Virus record (IMG/VR): IMGVR_UViG_3300035188_000731
Coordinates: 1-35,234 of that record
Source: a virus
DNA: 35,234 bases
Reading direction: 5' to 3' (one strand)
The translations under genes and the position numbers were made by a program. Shown here piece by piece: positions 6,443 through 14,727 of this stretch. How positions within the stretch are numbered: position 1 is the stretch's first letter; the number at the start of each line of letters is the position of its first letter. Below the pieces are notes generated by a model. The model did not search any database and was not told the DNA's origin. It worked only from the letters and a program-made list of their open reading frames with translations.

Positions 6443-7042
6443 TCAGTCTGGAATCTCAGTTTCGAACTGATCTGCCACCCTTGGAAGAATGGAGTAAGAG
6501 TTCAAAAGATGCCTCGTTTTGAAGTAGATAAGCAAATCAATGTGGGCAGAAATTTCGGCGGTTGTTTCCAGCAGCGGTTTCAGCGCTTTCCTGCGGACAA
6601 TGTAAGCGTGAGTGCAGAGCGGATGGCATCGATACAGGTTGTGGCCAACCTGCTCTTCAACACGCCCGACGGAGCAACATGAACCGACAAAGATCATGTC
6701 CCAATTTTCTGGAACTTCTTTCAGCGCAAGATCGACAGCAGCTCGCCATCCATCTCTGAAAACAACATCGTCCTCAAGAACCAGCCAGTAGTCATCCTCC
6801 CTGGTCATCTCAAGCGCGGACCAGAGCATGATGTGTGACATCGTGCATCCGACATGCTTTGAGCAAATGTAGTATGGATCTAGTCTGTTATCCTCGATGT
6901 ACGGAATTGTTGCCTTAAGCCCAGATTTTTCACCGTTCAATCCATGGAAGAACCGATAGTCTTCAATTCCAGCTTTCTTGAGGCTCTCGGTGACAAATTT
7001 AATCCGCTTAGATCCGCGCTGGGTGATGACGATTGGAATCAT
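6443..7042 (-). CDS. Glycosyltransferase family 25-like (LPS-type) protein
   Basis: The 199-residue protein has the GT25 layout: IPIVITQRGSKRIKFVTESL at the start, FFHGLNGEKSG, GCTMSHIMLWSALEM (66-80) and the acidic motif VLEDDVVF (88-95, E90-D91-D92) that binds the metal and nucleotide sugar, then ENWDMIFVGSCC. GT25 members transfer galactose or related sugars in LPS outer core or onto proteins. The predicted location is cytoplasmic. Its start overlaps the stop of the upstream methyltransferase (ATGA), and the propeller gene begins 13 bases after its stop. The acceptor is unknown: host surface glycan or a virion protein. Confidence 0.8.
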   Translation of the reverse strand: MIPIVITQRGSKRIKFVTESLKKAGIEDYRFFHGLNGEKSGLKATIPYIEDNRLDPYYICSKHVGCTMSHIMLWSALEMTREDDYWLVLEDDVVFRDGWRAAVDLALKEVPENWDMIFVGSCCSVGRVEEQVGHNLYRCHPLCTHAYIVRRKALKPLLETTAEISAHIDLLIYFKTRHLLNSYSILPRVADQFETEIPD

Positions 7043-7659
7043 TTTTTAGTCTTCTGGTAGATCGAAAACACGCTTTCCTTTAGGTCGTACCGTTGAACCA
7101 GCGTACAGTATTTCTCCGCGAATCGGATGGCTGTTTGCGTGGATTCCCAGTTCACATCGTCCATGATCAAATAGCCGCCAACCTTGAGCTTCGGAAGCCA
7201 GTTGACGACATCGCTCGTAGAAGGCCATTCGGCGTGGTTGGCATCGATGTGAACCATATCCATGTCGGGCAGAGAGCGTGAAGCATCCCAGCTCGACATG
7301 CGGCAGAACTGAATGTGACGGACAACCTGCGCGCGGACGGTGTGTCCAACGAAGGCTTCGTAATGACCATCGAGGTCGAGCTTGGACCACCATTCCTGAT
7401 TGCCGCTCACCTCGTCGTCGATGCAGTCCTCTTTCTTCCAAGAGTCGATGGCGTAAACGGTTCCGCTACCGTTCAGCTTGCAGGCGTAGGCCAGCGCGAG
7501 CGTTGACTTGCCTTCGAAGACGCCGACTTCGGCGATTCGTTGTGGCTTGTTGTCGATAACGAGTTTTCCAATCTCGAATCCCTTTTCTGGATCGCACCAG
7601 CCGCCCATTTTCGGGAACTGTTCGGAGACGAAGTTTTTAAGCGCGTCATGCGTTGTCAT
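7039..7659 (-). CDS. Class I SAM-dependent methyltransferase (Methyltransf_24-like)
   Basis: I place the start at the ATG at 7659, which overlaps the upstream stop (ATGA). This gives 206 residues beginning MTTHDALKNF; the longer reading adds a basic, uncharacteristic leader. Motif I is AEVGVFEGKSTLALAYA (44-60). The acidic end of the next strand is YAIDSW, a later strand is MVHIDANHAEW, and GGYLIMDDVNW follows. This pattern fits the Methyltransf_24 group often found with sugar-modifying genes. The probable reaction is O-methylation of a sugar, made in the cytoplasm; the substrate is inferred only from neighbours. Confidence 0.75.
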   Translation of the reverse strand: MTTHDALKNFVSEQFPKMGGWCDPEKGFEIGKLVIDNKPQRIAEVGVFEGKSTLALAYACKLNGSGTVYAIDSWKKEDCIDDEVSGNQEWWSKLDLDGHYEAFVGHTVRAQVVRHIQFCRMSSWDASRSLPDMDMVHIDANHAEWPSTSDVVNWLPKLKVGGYLIMDDVNWESTQTAIRFAEKYCTLVQRYDLKESVFSIYQKTKK

Positions 7660-8222
7660 TTTGGGTGGATGTAGGTGACTGATTTTCTGAACAGCGGATT
7701 GGTGAAAACCTTGATGACCGTTGCCCGTGGCCAACACAAAGGTTCAGCAACGATGCTCAGCGGCCTGTACTGACCGTTCTTGATATCGTTCGATGCCGGA
7801 GGATGCTCGTTCACAACAAGCGCCGACTTGTGTCGGGACGAGATGATTTCAAGGATTCTTCGGCACTCAGAAAACTCCAGATGCTGGAGAACATCCTTGA
7901 TGTGAACCAAGTCAAAGGACTCGGTGATGTTCTCAATGTTTTCGTTGCTGATGTCAGCTTTTGCCGGAGCTTTTGACCTCGCAAGAGATGTGGCAACTGG
8001 GCTGATGTCGATGCCCTTGTATCGAACTCCAGACAGGTCAACCATCGACATCAACTGCCAATCTCCACAGCCGATATCCAGAATCGACTTGATCGAGTTC
8101 TCTCGAATGAACGAATTGAGGAACTTGACGTATTTTGCGGTGTTGGACGGATGCGAACCAGGACCGGAACCACCGTTCCATTCGTCAGTCAGGTAGATTC
8201 GATCAAAGATATTTTGAAGCAT
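7656..8222 (-). CDS. Class I SAM-dependent methyltransferase
   Basis: The 188-residue protein shows SAM-binding motif I SILDIGCGDWQLM (46-58), a second strand YKGIDISPVATSLAR with the ribose-binding aspartate, and FDLVHIKDVLQHL as motif IV. The N-terminal GGSGPGSHPSNTAKYVKFL is typical of methyltransferases found in glycosylation clusters. It overlaps the glycosyltransferase gene before it by 20 bases and the next methyltransferase by four. A sugar or lipid substrate is likely from context, but a protein substrate cannot be excluded. Confidence 0.75.
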   Translation of the reverse strand: MLQNIFDRIYLTDEWNGGSGPGSHPSNTAKYVKFLNSFIRENSIKSILDIGCGDWQLMSMVDLSGVRYKGIDISPVATSLARSKAPAKADISNENIENITESFDLVHIKDVLQHLEFSECRRILEIISSRHKSALVVNEHPPASNDIKNGQYRPLSIVAEPLCWPRATVIKVFTNPLFRKSVTYIHPK

Positions 8223-8934
8223 GCAGGCAGTAGGTGTTTTCGCGTTTCAAAATTTCATTCTCGGTAAGCGCGCGCATCTTCTGATCGTGATAGGTGCGCC
8301 ACAGGTGGGCGATGACACATCCATCGAGAGAGTGGATTCCCTCCCAGTATTTGTAAGAGCCGCAGTGGATAAACCCAAGCATTTCGAAGTCAACCGACTT
8401 GGCTAAGCCGGGGTTTTCGTTGTGGATCTTCAGCGGATATTGAACCGAAATCTCGTTCCATCCGCTGCCGTCAAACTCCTGCCATTTCTGAAGCCACTTC
8501 CATTGGAATCGGCTGTGCATCTGCGAGAACATCACAGCGTTGCAAAGCCCAATCGTCGGCTCGTTGCCGCAGAACTCACGGCCAATCACCGTGTCGTGGT
8601 TCAGCCAATCTTCAGGAAACGGAGCAACCGTGATTGTATCGGTGTCCGCATAAACGCCACCCATCGCATACAAGATGGTATGGCGAATAAGGTCGGCTCG
8701 ATGTTGATGCTGCGGGACATTTTTGCCGTTCCATGTCTTCGGGTTTCCAATCGGCATCACCCGAACCGGAACCTTCGCCTTCAGCTTCTCCCATTGCTCG
8801 CCGACCGGCTCATTCGGACACCACAGGAAAACGCTCCAGTCTGGATTGTTCATCCACGCCGAAGCGATTGCGATTCGCTCGCAGATGTTGAATCCGTCGT
8901 CGTGAAGACCGTGTACGAAGTGTATGTTTTTCAT
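8203..8934 (-). CDS. GT32-like glycosyltransferase with DXD motif
   Basis: The 243-residue protein begins KNIHFVHGLHDDGFNICERI. It carries the sugar-transferase DXD block HRADLIRHTILYAMGGVYAD followed by TDT, with the metal-binding D97-T-D99. Later segments are NAVMFSQMHSRFQWKWL and HLWRTYHDQ. This is the layout of GT32/capsular polysaccharide-type transferases that use nucleotide sugars. The start overlaps the portal stop (ATGA), tying its translation to the portal. It is the first gene of the glycan cassette. Donor and acceptor cannot be read from sequence. Confidence 0.8.
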   Translation of the reverse strand: MKNIHFVHGLHDDGFNICERIAIASAWMNNPDWSVFLWCPNEPVGEQWEKLKAKVPVRVMPIGNPKTWNGKNVPQHQHRADLIRHTILYAMGGVYADTDTITVAPFPEDWLNHDTVIGREFCGNEPTIGLCNAVMFSQMHSRFQWKWLQKWQEFDGSGWNEISVQYPLKIHNENPGLAKSVDFEMLGFIHCGSYKYWEGIHSLDGCVIAHLWRTYHDQKMRALTENEILKRENTYCLHASKYL

Positions 8935-11180
8935 CCCTGACGCGCCAAGTTCGACTCAGCAGTTGCGTTCGCTCGTTGAATGTCCGCCGTCGTCTTCGCA
9001 TTCCGGCGAGCCAAGTCGGCCATCGCCTTCGTGTTCTGACGCTGAATGTTGGCCATAGTCTCGGCGTTCTGGCGAGCGATTTTCGATTGAACTTCCGCGT
9101 TAAGAACAGCGGTCTTCGGATCGACACCCTGCTGAATCGCCATCGCCTGCTGTTGCTGCGCCATCGCTTGAGCTTGCTCCTGAATCAACTGTCCAAGCTG
9201 TTCGATAGTCTGGCTAAGCATCTGGAGCTGCTGCGTGTAAGCCTCGACCTGCGGACGCCGCGTAGGATCAGTGGACAGGCGTTGCAGATGATCCTGAACG
9301 TGCTGACCGATGCCCTGAAGGAAGAGGACAATCTCTTGCGGATTGCCACCCTGCTGGAGCGATGAAGCAGCTTCGTTCGCAGCCGCCAGATGCGTGTCGA
9401 TGTGGACGATGTGATTCTGCGTATCGGTGACGACCGCCATGTTGCCCTGGCGCAGCGAGGAATGTTCGAGGACAGCCAGAGCGGTCTGATCCTGAATCTT
9501 CGAAGTCTGCAACTGACTCGGCAGATACCGATCAACCATCTGCTGGCCAACCTGAGCTGCGATGTAGTCCTGCAAGAGGTTAACCTTGCCACCCTCGGGG
9601 AGAGAACCGAGCAGGCCGAGGAGCGAGCCAAGAAGCTGCTGTTTAGCGAACTGAGAACCTTGGCCAACAGTACGAGTCGCTTCGACGTAATCGATGTCGA
9701 GCATGGCCTGAACCGGAACGCCACGCTCTTTGCATCGACGCTGGAACTCAATCGCGTCCTTATCCGAGCGGGTAATCGGATTCAGATTGGGATTCGAAGC
9801 GCGGCGATACCGTTCCTCGAAGAAAGAATCGAGCTGCGCGTAATACCGGCTCAACTGCGTCTTACCGATTGCTGACTGCTGTGCCACGATGGCCTGGACT
9901 TCGGTGGCAGTTCGGGGATTGCCGGTCGGCTTGTTGAGCGATTGGCGGTACTGAGAGAGATTGCCTTGAAGAACATTTTCAAGGTCCGCGTTGACCGCCA
10001 TAGGAGCGTCCAGAACGCCAGCAATGTTCTGCTGGATGACCTCGTAGTCGGGCGGAAGTATCGCATACGGTCCTTGCTGAACGACGCTCGTCTTGCTGAG
10101 CGCATTGGGGTTGAGCGGACGGAACAGGATCTGGGTGCGAGCGAACGCGCTATCGACCATCGAGCAGCGCAGACGATTCTTCAGCTCCATCGCCTGAAGC
10201 ATCTTGATTCCCAAGCCTTTGACGCCGTGATGCTCGCCGTCACCACGGTCGTAGTACATCGGATGAATCACCTGCTCCCACTTCTTGAAGCGGCGGAGCT
10301 TGCGATACATGAAGTCCTGGCTGTCACGCTCATCGATGATGGCGTGGCTGATCTGACCATCGAACTCCTTGTAGAAAACGTGGCACATCAGCACCACCTC
10401 GGAACGAGCCGAGAAGGTAATGTCGTTCGAGCGAAGCTGGCGCTGGAAGAACTCCCAGTCGTACTGAACACCGGAGCGATACGGCTCGGGCATCGCAGCT
10501 CGGATACGCTCACGAACGTAATCGACATTCCAGCCAGCAGCACGGGCAGCTTCCTCATCCTGAATCTTCTCGAACAGGTCATCGACACCCATGCGAGTGC
10601 GGACGCAGGCCACCTTCCAATCGCTGACATTCGACTTGGTGCCATCGGGGACGAGAAGATCCGTCGCCATGATGGCCTTGCAGCGCCAGTTGGTATTGTC
10701 TTCGAAGATCAGCGGACCATCGCCAATGAGAACCATCTCGCGCTGAGAGAGCTGCACGATGTAATCGAAATCCTTGTCGAGCTTTTGAAGCCGGTCGAAC
10801 TCCTCGGTGATGATCTTCGACCATTCCTCCCGCTTATCCATGTCGTTGCCGTAAGCGGTACGGACATTCGCGTAGGTCGGAACCTCAGCGAAGACATCGT
10901 AGAAGGCAGACATGGCCAACGTGAGGAACGCTTCCGACTCGCGGAAGTTCACATTGGTTCGGAACGCCTGATTGTTACGGCGCAGTTCGGAGGGGTTGTA
11001 CGGAGGATTGCCATCAACCAGACCGCGCAGCTTAGCCCGAGTATTGTTACGAAGCTCGTCGGCCATGATGAGCTTCTGGAAGATTTCACGGGCCGATGCC
11101 GCGTCGGCTATGCGCGTCTCTGGCGCTTTACCGTCTTCGTTGAGGGTTTCAAGCGGCAGTTGGGCTATTGATCCGTACAT
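8931..11180 (-). CDS. Portal protein
   Basis: The 749-residue protein forms, by family expectation, the dodecameric ring at the packaging vertex. It has a helical N-terminal region (AREIFQKLIMADELRNNTRA), a wing/clip region with FRTNVNFRESEAFLTLAMSA and SQREMVLIGDGPLIFED, a long stem-like part (MELKNRLRCSMVDSAFARTQ) and a Q-rich C-terminus (EQAQAMAQQQQAMAIQQG). Its length suits podovirus-type portals. The last 45 residues form four 11-residue repeats. The gene lies between the cysteine-rich gene (16-base overlap) and the glycosyltransferase gene (4-base overlap). I infer the portal role from length, order next to the terminase and sequence style. Confidence 0.82.
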   Translation of the reverse strand: MYGSIAQLPLETLNEDGKAPETRIADAASAREIFQKLIMADELRNNTRAKLRGLVDGNPPYNPSELRRNNQAFRTNVNFRESEAFLTLAMSAFYDVFAEVPTYANVRTAYGNDMDKREEWSKIITEEFDRLQKLDKDFDYIVQLSQREMVLIGDGPLIFEDNTNWRCKAIMATDLLVPDGTKSNVSDWKVACVRTRMGVDDLFEKIQDEEAARAAGWNVDYVRERIRAAMPEPYRSGVQYDWEFFQRQLRSNDITFSARSEVVLMCHVFYKEFDGQISHAIIDERDSQDFMYRKLRRFKKWEQVIHPMYYDRGDGEHHGVKGLGIKMLQAMELKNRLRCSMVDSAFARTQILFRPLNPNALSKTSVVQQGPYAILPPDYEVIQQNIAGVLDAPMAVNADLENVLQGNLSQYRQSLNKPTGNPRTATEVQAIVAQQSAIGKTQLSRYYAQLDSFFEERYRRASNPNLNPITRSDKDAIEFQRRCKERGVPVQAMLDIDYVEATRTVGQGSQFAKQQLLGSLLGLLGSLPEGGKVNLLQDYIAAQVGQQMVDRYLPSQLQTSKIQDQTALAVLEHSSLRQGNMAVVTDTQNHIVHIDTHLAAANEAASSLQQGGNPQEIVLFLQGIGQHVQDHLQRLSTDPTRRPQVEAYTQQLQMLSQTIEQLGQLIQEQAQAMAQQQQAMAIQQGVDPKTAVLNAEVQSKIARQNAETMANIQRQNTKAMADLARRNAKTTADIQRANATAESNLARQG
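8943..9074 (-). repeat. Four 11-residue (hendecad) repeats at the portal C-terminus
   Basis: Portal residues 703-746 are four consecutive 11-mers: RQNAETMANIQ, RQNTKAMADLA, RRNAKTTADIQ and RANATAESNLA. Arg is fixed at position 1, Asn at 3, Asn/Asp at 9 and Ile/Leu at 10. Eleven-residue periodicity is typical of right-handed coiled coils, so this could form an extended helical barrel on the portal. Confidence 0.85.
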
Positions 11181-11794
11181 GGTCGTTTTTTCCAGCAGTG
11201 GGCCGGAAGGTTTTTGTTCTCTGTAGCGTCTGTAAATTTATGGAGCGTTTCAATGGGAAACCACACCATGCTCCTGATAAAGCAACCGCAAAATTCGCAG
11301 CTTTGCAGGCTTTCGTCTAGGGGTGTGCTGCCATGCTGAGAAAAAGTTTTTACCGCTTCTTTCAGCACCCGAGCATTGCATCCGGTGCATCCGAGCGGTT
11401 TGCGGTTGTACATGCAGCTCGAGCAGATCGACGCCCTTCGCGTCGCTTCAGCCTGATCGACTTTGCCTCCGCCAACGGTCAACCCATGAAGCAAACTCAT
11501 GCTGAAGCGGATAACATCGCCAATCTGGAGCGATTTACGGCCTTCAGGCTTTGGAATTTCTACCTCGTTGAACGCGCAATCTGCACCGTTACGACACGCA
11601 TACTCGGTGATTAACGTGTCGAGATTGGACGGGATAGGTATCGCGTTGGCCGTGTAATGGTTACGAACGAACTCATGGAGTTGCGGCCATGATCCGCCCA
11701 TGATTTCAATGCCGGTTTCGGGGACGCGATAATGCCATCCGCCAGGGATGACCATGTGTTCGTTCAGGACTTTGTATCCGGTGACTTTGCTCAT
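11165..11794 (-). CDS. Cysteine-rich, probable zinc-binding protein of unknown role
   Basis: The 209-residue protein has a beta-rich N-terminal half (VIPGGWHYRVPETG, GGSWPQLHEFVRNHY) and a C-terminal half dense in cysteines: ASICSSCMYNRKPLGCTGC, then SCEFCGCFIRSM and a late CWKKRPC. The CxxC-x(8)-CxxC and CxxCxC groups would suit two structural zinc sites. I recall similar proteins between terminase and portal genes in other uncultured phages but no assigned function. It overlaps both neighbours (terminase stop by four bases, portal start by 16), so it is produced with the packaging machinery. A packaging or portal-assembly accessory is an inference from place only. Confidence 0.65.
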   Translation of the reverse strand: MSKVTGYKVLNEHMVIPGGWHYRVPETGIEIMGGSWPQLHEFVRNHYTANAIPIPSNLDTLITEYACRNGADCAFNEVEIPKPEGRKSLQIGDVIRFSMSLLHGLTVGGGKVDQAEATRRASICSSCMYNRKPLGCTGCNARVLKEAVKTFSQHGSTPLDESLQSCEFCGCFIRSMVWFPIETLHKFTDATENKNLPAHCWKKRPCTDQ

Positions 11795-13467
11795 AAGTCG
11801 TCGTAATAGATTGAATCAGCGTCTCTAACGAGCTTTTCCCAAACTTTATCCATCTTGGTTGCTCGCGGTTCGAGGACGGCGGTTTTGCGGACTAGATCAA
11901 GCAAGACTACAGCAGCGTCGGCCAAGTCAGGCGATTTTCCGGTGCGCTGCTTCATCACGGTCTTGGATTCGACCGATATCTTCCGCTTCGAATCATCGAA
12001 CATGCGCGAGCAGAACTCTTGCAGCGTCTCGATGTCCGCTCCGCCAATACGCTCCTCGATGACCCATTTCCGCATCGAGAACCAGAGTTCCGTCACCTTC
12101 CGGTCGTACGCTTCATTGCATGGCCGACTATCCTCGTCGCTGACCGGAATGGTTGATGGGGAACCGCCGAACTCGACGCGATGAACCACGCCCCACTCGC
12201 GGGTCAGAATGTCGGCCAAGCCGCCTCCTTCACCGCTTGAATCCAGACCAAATTTGTCCGGTGCAACGCCGCGCTTGGCGCATTCCTCTTTAACCCGATT
12301 GGCTATCTGATAATGCACCGGCTCCGTTAGCTGAGCGTTGACGGATATGTGGATGATGTCCTGAAAAAGTATGCTGACCTTGTCGTTTGCGGTGCCAACC
12401 TTGGCAAAGCGAAGGATACATCTGTCGCCACCGAAACCAGGATCGAGAGCAGCCACCTGCTCGACATTGGTCGTGAACGTCAACTTTCTCGTAGGCGTGT
12501 GCGTCTCAATCAGCGACTCGGAAAGCACCGTTTTGACCATACCGTCCGGCGCCCAGAATCCGCGCGTGTACTTCCAGAATGTAGGGCTTTGTTCGCCCTC
12601 ATGTCGCATAGCGGATAACACCTGATCATGCGTTATGAGGTATGGATACTTTGTCCGCCCTTCGCTGATGTTCGGCGACTTCATGCCGTCGAACCGTCGG
12701 CACATGCCGCGCTCGGTCAGCCAATGTTGATCTTCAATCGTGACGCTGCGCCAACCCTTTGCCGGTGTGCAGAATCGACCGTGCGGATCGTACTTCGAAG
12801 CGGGGTTTCCGATGACCAGCATCTTGAACTCGCGGCAACCCTTGGAAAGGTTCGTGCAAGCCTCGAAAGCCGCTTCGGGCGTATCCGTCGCTTCGTCGAT
12901 GATGACCATCACTCGCTCGGCGTGGATACCCTGGATGTTGGCCACAGCCTTCGCCGTATTACCTTCCGCGACAGCAATGGCCGATATCGAGTGCCGGTCG
13001 TCACCTTTGATAGCCTGCAAGGCCATCTTCGAATCGACCATGTTGCCAGGGAATCCGCGCGACTTACGGACCAGATCTTGAAGATTGGCCCACATACGCT
13101 TGCGGATCATCTTTGCGGTCGTCGAGGTTAGGACAACGGTGGACTTGGAAGGATTGGCCAACCACCAGACGGTAGCGAAAAGAGTCGCTCCGAACGTCTT
13201 GCCGGACGCGCCGCATCCAGCCCAGCCGACATAATCATGCTCGCAGAGACTTTCGACCTGAGCTTCCAGCCATGGATTCCAGCTCAGCTTAGGCCAAAGC
13301 ATCTTGGTGGCGTTAACAAAATGGTCGAAAGTGCCTAAACCACCCTCGTTTGGCTGGAGCCGGTTTCGGAATGCGTAAAGTTCCAGTTCTAGGTCTGGAA
13401 TCTTGACGGGTGAACGTATCCCGTACTTATGCTGAATCAGTGGATGCTCGGACGCTTGCTCTGCCAT
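11791..13467 (-). CDS. terL: Terminase large subunit
   Basis: I take the start at the ATG at 13467 (MAEQASEHPLIQ, 558 residues); an upstream ATG at 13533 would overlap the divergent fibre gene and adds an unlikely leader. The ATPase has Walker A GCGASGKT (84-91), Walker B VMVIIDEA (186-193, D191-E192) and a coupling-type region KMLVIGNPAS. The RNase H-like nuclease has VAALDPGFGGDRC (Asp342), FGLDSSGEGGG (Asp409) and SPDLADAA (Asp514/Asp517). It drives DNA into the procapsid through the portal and cuts the concatemer. No small subunit is recognisable in the window. Confidence 0.93.
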   Translation of the reverse strand: MAEQASEHPLIQHKYGIRSPVKIPDLELELYAFRNRLQPNEGGLGTFDHFVNATKMLWPKLSWNPWLEAQVESLCEHDYVGWAGCGASGKTFGATLFATVWWLANPSKSTVVLTSTTAKMIRKRMWANLQDLVRKSRGFPGNMVDSKMALQAIKGDDRHSISAIAVAEGNTAKAVANIQGIHAERVMVIIDEATDTPEAAFEACTNLSKGCREFKMLVIGNPASKYDPHGRFCTPAKGWRSVTIEDQHWLTERGMCRRFDGMKSPNISEGRTKYPYLITHDQVLSAMRHEGEQSPTFWKYTRGFWAPDGMVKTVLSESLIETHTPTRKLTFTTNVEQVAALDPGFGGDRCILRFAKVGTANDKVSILFQDIIHISVNAQLTEPVHYQIANRVKEECAKRGVAPDKFGLDSSGEGGGLADILTREWGVVHRVEFGGSPSTIPVSDEDSRPCNEAYDRKVTELWFSMRKWVIEERIGGADIETLQEFCSRMFDDSKRKISVESKTVMKQRTGKSPDLADAAVVLLDLVRKTAVLEPRATKMDKVWEKLVRDADSIYYDDL

Positions 13468-13521
13468 AGTTTGGCCTTGCAATAGTTCACTCTGGACTTG
13501 ACCGTCTGGCAAAGGAAAAAT
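13468..13521. promoter_or_regulatory. Divergent control region between head and tail units
   Basis: This 54-base gap separates the terminase start (minus) from the fibre start (plus), so late transcription should begin here or come from further upstream on each strand. I see no convincing -35/-10 pair for either direction. AAAGGA about five bases before the ATG at 13522 is the only clear ribosome-binding signal. Minimal space suggests overlapping promoters or a phage-specific element. Confidence 0.35.
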
Positions 13522-14724
13522 ATGCCGTCGCAACTTGTTTCTTCATCCGGCTGTTGCCAGCCTTGCGACTCCGAGCCGGTTGTCGTGAATATCCCCGGCC
13601 CTCAAGGTCCGGCTGGAACCAACGGCACCAATGGAACGGACGGAATTGACTCGTTCACCTACACGACCGCTCCGTTTTTTGTCCCTGCTCTCGGTTCGAG
13701 TGTCCTCGTTTTCGTTGATAATACCGAATTTCTACCGGAATCGGTTGCTGGCCAGTTCTTCGTCTCGATTCAGGGTCTTGGATACATGCAGGTGCTGTCG
13801 GTTGACGGCCTGCAACTGACGCTTCAAAACCCCGCTGCGGGTGTCCTGGGAATCGCCAATGCTATTCCTACCACCCTGATTCCGACTAATTCCCTTATCA
13901 CTCTGGCTGGTGCGATTGGGGCGACTGGCGCTGCTGGTGCATCGGGCGGCGCTCCGGTTGGCGCGTCGTACATTTGTCGCACTTCAGACGCCACGCTGAC
14001 GAACGAGACTGCTCTTGATTCGTTGTCGGCTGGCTATCTCAAGACTCAAGGATCGGGCGGTTTTGGTGCTGTTTCCACGGTTGCCACGATTCCGATTGCC
14101 GATGTCACCGGCACGGTTCCGATTGCCAAGGGCGGAACGAACCTGACGACCGCTCCCGCAAACAAGATTCCGGTTGGCGACGGCTCGACCTATCTCCAGA
14201 AGGAGATTGTTGGAACGTCTCCGATTGTTGTTACGAACAGCGCCGGAAACATCACACTGTCGGCTCCGTCGATTGTCCCGTTCAGCTACGTCACGTTTAC
14301 GCGGAGGTTGACCGGAACTAACCTGATTGCGTCTGGAACAACCAAAAATCCGTTTAGCCTTACAGATTTTCCTTCTGGATCTTGGGCAAACTTAGATCCG
14401 TCTTCTGGCTTTGTTGCCGCGACTGGTCGATTTGTGGTTCCGTACACTGGATACTACAAAATTGAAGGTCTGTTCAATCTTCTTGGTAGTGGCGGCGTTG
14501 CTCGGGTTGTTGTTTTCTTGCGGAAAAATGGGTCAAATATCTTTCAAACGCTTGATTTCAACGCCACTAACGCATCCCCACAATCGTTGCCTGCTGTGTC
14601 GTTTTCTTACGTCGATCAGGCGTCTGTAGTTGGCGATTACTACGACATCTTGATTCAGACAACTTCACACGATGTAATCGTCGAAACCGGCTCCTCATTC
14701 TCTGTCCAGCGTATTCAGGCTTAA
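13522..14724 (+). CDS. Fibre protein with collagen-like tracts and C1q-like C-terminal domain
   Basis: ATG 13522 with AAAGGA upstream is preferred to the TTG eight codons earlier; it gives 400 residues. A cysteine-containing N-terminus (SSSGCCQPCDSEPV) is followed by six Gly-X-Y triplets at 26-43 (GPQGPAGTNGTNGTDGID), a beta domain (VPALGSSVLVFVDNTEF), a second short Gly-X-Y tract near 130-143 (GAIGATGAAGAS), the fibre motif IAKGGTNLTTAPANKIPVGD, and a jelly-roll-like C-terminus (ATGRFVVPYTGYYKIEGLFN, NGSNIFQTL, VGDYYDILI) like C1q/TNF trimer domains. It is probably a trimeric host-binding fibre. It is the first gene of the tail unit. Confidence 0.78.
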   Translation: MPSQLVSSSGCCQPCDSEPVVVNIPGPQGPAGTNGTNGTDGIDSFTYTTAPFFVPALGSSVLVFVDNTEFLPESVAGQFFVSIQGLGYMQVLSVDGLQLTLQNPAAGVLGIANAIPTTLIPTNSLITLAGAIGATGAAGASGGAPVGASYICRTSDATLTNETALDSLSAGYLKTQGSGGFGAVSTVATIPIADVTGTVPIAKGGTNLTTAPANKIPVGDGSTYLQKEIVGTSPIVVTNSAGNITLSAPSIVPFSYVTFTRRLTGTNLIASGTTKNPFSLTDFPSGSWANLDPSSGFVAATGRFVVPYTGYYKIEGLFNLLGSGGVARVVVFLRKNGSNIFQTLDFNATNASPQSLPAVSFSYVDQASVVGDYYDILIQTTSHDVIVETGSSFSVQRIQA

Positions 14725-14727
14725 ACC

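Noticed and set aside
9942-11171. 409-codon plus-strand open frame
   Set aside because: It is opposite the portal gene; composition (Leu/Ile/Val/His-rich) is typical of the antisense of a highly coding frame.
13597-13650. Collagen-like triplets as an extended collagen fibre
   Set aside because: Only about six Gly-X-Y triplets occur; this is a short trimer linker rather than a long collagen rod.
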